Assembly: GCA_002713825.1 (NCBI GenBank)
Contig: PAUU01000027.1
Location: 1-12,868, forward strand
DNA from: Acidiferrobacteraceae bacterium
GTDB lineage: Bacteria; Pseudomonadota; Gammaproteobacteria; Arenicellales; UBA868
DNA length: 12,868 bases
Direction: 5' to 3'
The notes under the pieces are model-generated. The model saw only the letters and a list, made by a program, of their open reading frames with translations, was not told where the DNA came from and did not search any database. Both the position numbers and the translations under genes were made by a program. Positions 12,224 through 12,868 of this stretch are shown here, in pieces (the stretch's first letter is position 1; each line of letters starts with the position of its first letter).

Positions 12224-12868
12224 CTATGCCGTCACAAACGCCCTGAACTCCTCAATCAGTGCATTGGCGGCGGCTGTGACAAACTGTCCGCCGTGCCCGG
12301 GTTCGGCGAGTTCTGAAAAAGACCCTACCCTGCCGTCTGAAAAATTCTTCCTGTGCTCGCTCGCAGGTCCATGGTAGTCACCCGCCGTTTCGCGAATTTC
12401 ATCTTCCAACAATGCGCGCGGCGGATTTGCATTCTCGCGCTTAACCGTGCGCACAGCATATTGGGTGATCGCCACTTCAGACGGCGTACCGTGCAGACCT
12501 TCCCATTCCCCGTAGAGTTGTTGACGCAAGGCATTCACCTCAGGGAAGTCCCACCAGTTACGGATCTTGATCCTCGGGGAGGCGTCATCGTGTTTCAGAT
12601 AAAGATCATGCACTGCGCCTCTCAACGGCGCAAGATTGGCGCCGTGGCCATTTAGTACGTAGATGCAGTCAAACCCGCTACGCATGAGTGAGTTTGTAAT
12701 TTCAGTGAAAATCCGTGAGAAAGTCTCCGCAGAAAGAGAGATCGTCCCCGCAAATCCAAGATTAAACTGCGCTGGGGCGTAGTTAAGCACTGGCGCAACC
12801 AGGACAGATTCTTGCTCTGCTGCCCGCAGTGCAATGGTTTCAACGCAGATGGCATCTGTCCCAATCAG
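12224..12868 (-). CDS. Creatininase-family amidohydrolase, N terminus missing at window edge
   Basis: 214 visible residues of a metal-dependent amidohydrolase of the creatininase/MftE-like family; the 5' end is beyond the window. The frame is open from 12868. The visible start LIGTDAICVETIALRAAEQE contains the metal-binding Asp (residue 5 of the visible part), followed by LVAPVLNYAPAQFNLGFAGTISL, the conserved substrate-pocket segment. NGHGAN (His75) and HGTPSEV (His126, Glu131) match the remaining conserved histidine and glutamate positions of the family. A GTG at 12790 is an internal codon, not the start. The real substrate could be creatinine, a formamide or a cyclic amide; family members differ. 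It converges on the permease gene with 34 bp between. Confidence 0.85.
   Translation of the reverse strand: MIGTDAICVETIALRAAEQESVLVAPVLNYAPAQFNLGFAGTISLSAETFSRIFTEITNSLMRSGFDCIYVLNGHGANLAPLRGAVHDLYLKHDDASPRIKIRNWWDFPEVNALRQQLYGEWEGLHGTPSEVAITQYAVRTVKRENANPPRALLEDEIRETAGDYHGPASEHRKNFSDGRVGSFSELAEPGHGGQFVTAAANALIEEFRAFVTA

Overview
The window looks like chromosomal DNA of a gammaproteobacterium, probably an aerobic and possibly marine or sulfur-metabolising heterotroph. The best lineage clue is the left end: tRNA-Tyr(GTA), tRNA-Gly(TCC) and tRNA-Thr(GGT) run into the first codons of tuf, an arrangement typical of Gammaproteobacteria and some Betaproteobacteria. Species-level identity cannot be read from this sequence.

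Layout. 1-461 (minus): tuf 5' end and three tRNA genes. 769-2301 (plus): a polytopic ArnT/PMT-type glycosyltransferase. 2318-7486 (minus): a tightly packed run of about a dozen genes, the centrepiece of the window. In transcription order these are: two half-size YeeE/YedE-type sulfur transporter proteins (stop and start overlap by one base), a TusA-like sulfur carrier, a possible 24-codon ORF, three very small membrane-anchored proteins (67, 29 and 88 aa), an exported rhodanese-like protein without a catalytic cysteine, a DsrE-like protein, a second DsrE/F-like protein, a 62-aa protein, an exported two-domain rhodanese with a CNSGHW active loop, and a c-type cytochrome. 7596-7904 (plus): a divergent ribbon-helix-helix regulator, with an inverted repeat lying on a perfect TATAAT box in the shared promoter region.

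Right half. 7948-9651 (minus): a pair consisting of an unrecognised 365-aa protein (possibly distantly M29/NicX-like) and an AhpD/peroxidase-related protein whose CxxC has become CxxS. 9746-10402 (plus): a glutathione S-transferase. 10429-11244 (minus): a 2OG-Fe(II) oxygenase resembling the HalD/BesD amino-acid halogenase family but with a complete HxD...H triad. 11428-12189 (plus): an orphan amino-acid ABC permease with a lipobox-like N terminus. 12224-12868 (minus): a creatininase-family amidohydrolase cut by the window edge.

How the central genes may work together (inference): the split YedE pair would import a reduced sulfur species such as thiosulfate and pass sulfane sulfur to TusA and the DsrE-like carriers in the cytoplasm. 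The exported rhodanese, rhodanese-like protein and small membrane proteins would handle sulfur on the periplasmic side, with the cytochrome taking electrons. The most unusual local signal is a perfect Rho-independent terminator on the minus strand (10-bp stem, 7-nt loop, six T) that lies inside the signal-peptide codons of the cytochrome gene. That gene starts with TTG directly after, and in frame with, the TAA of the rhodanese gene.
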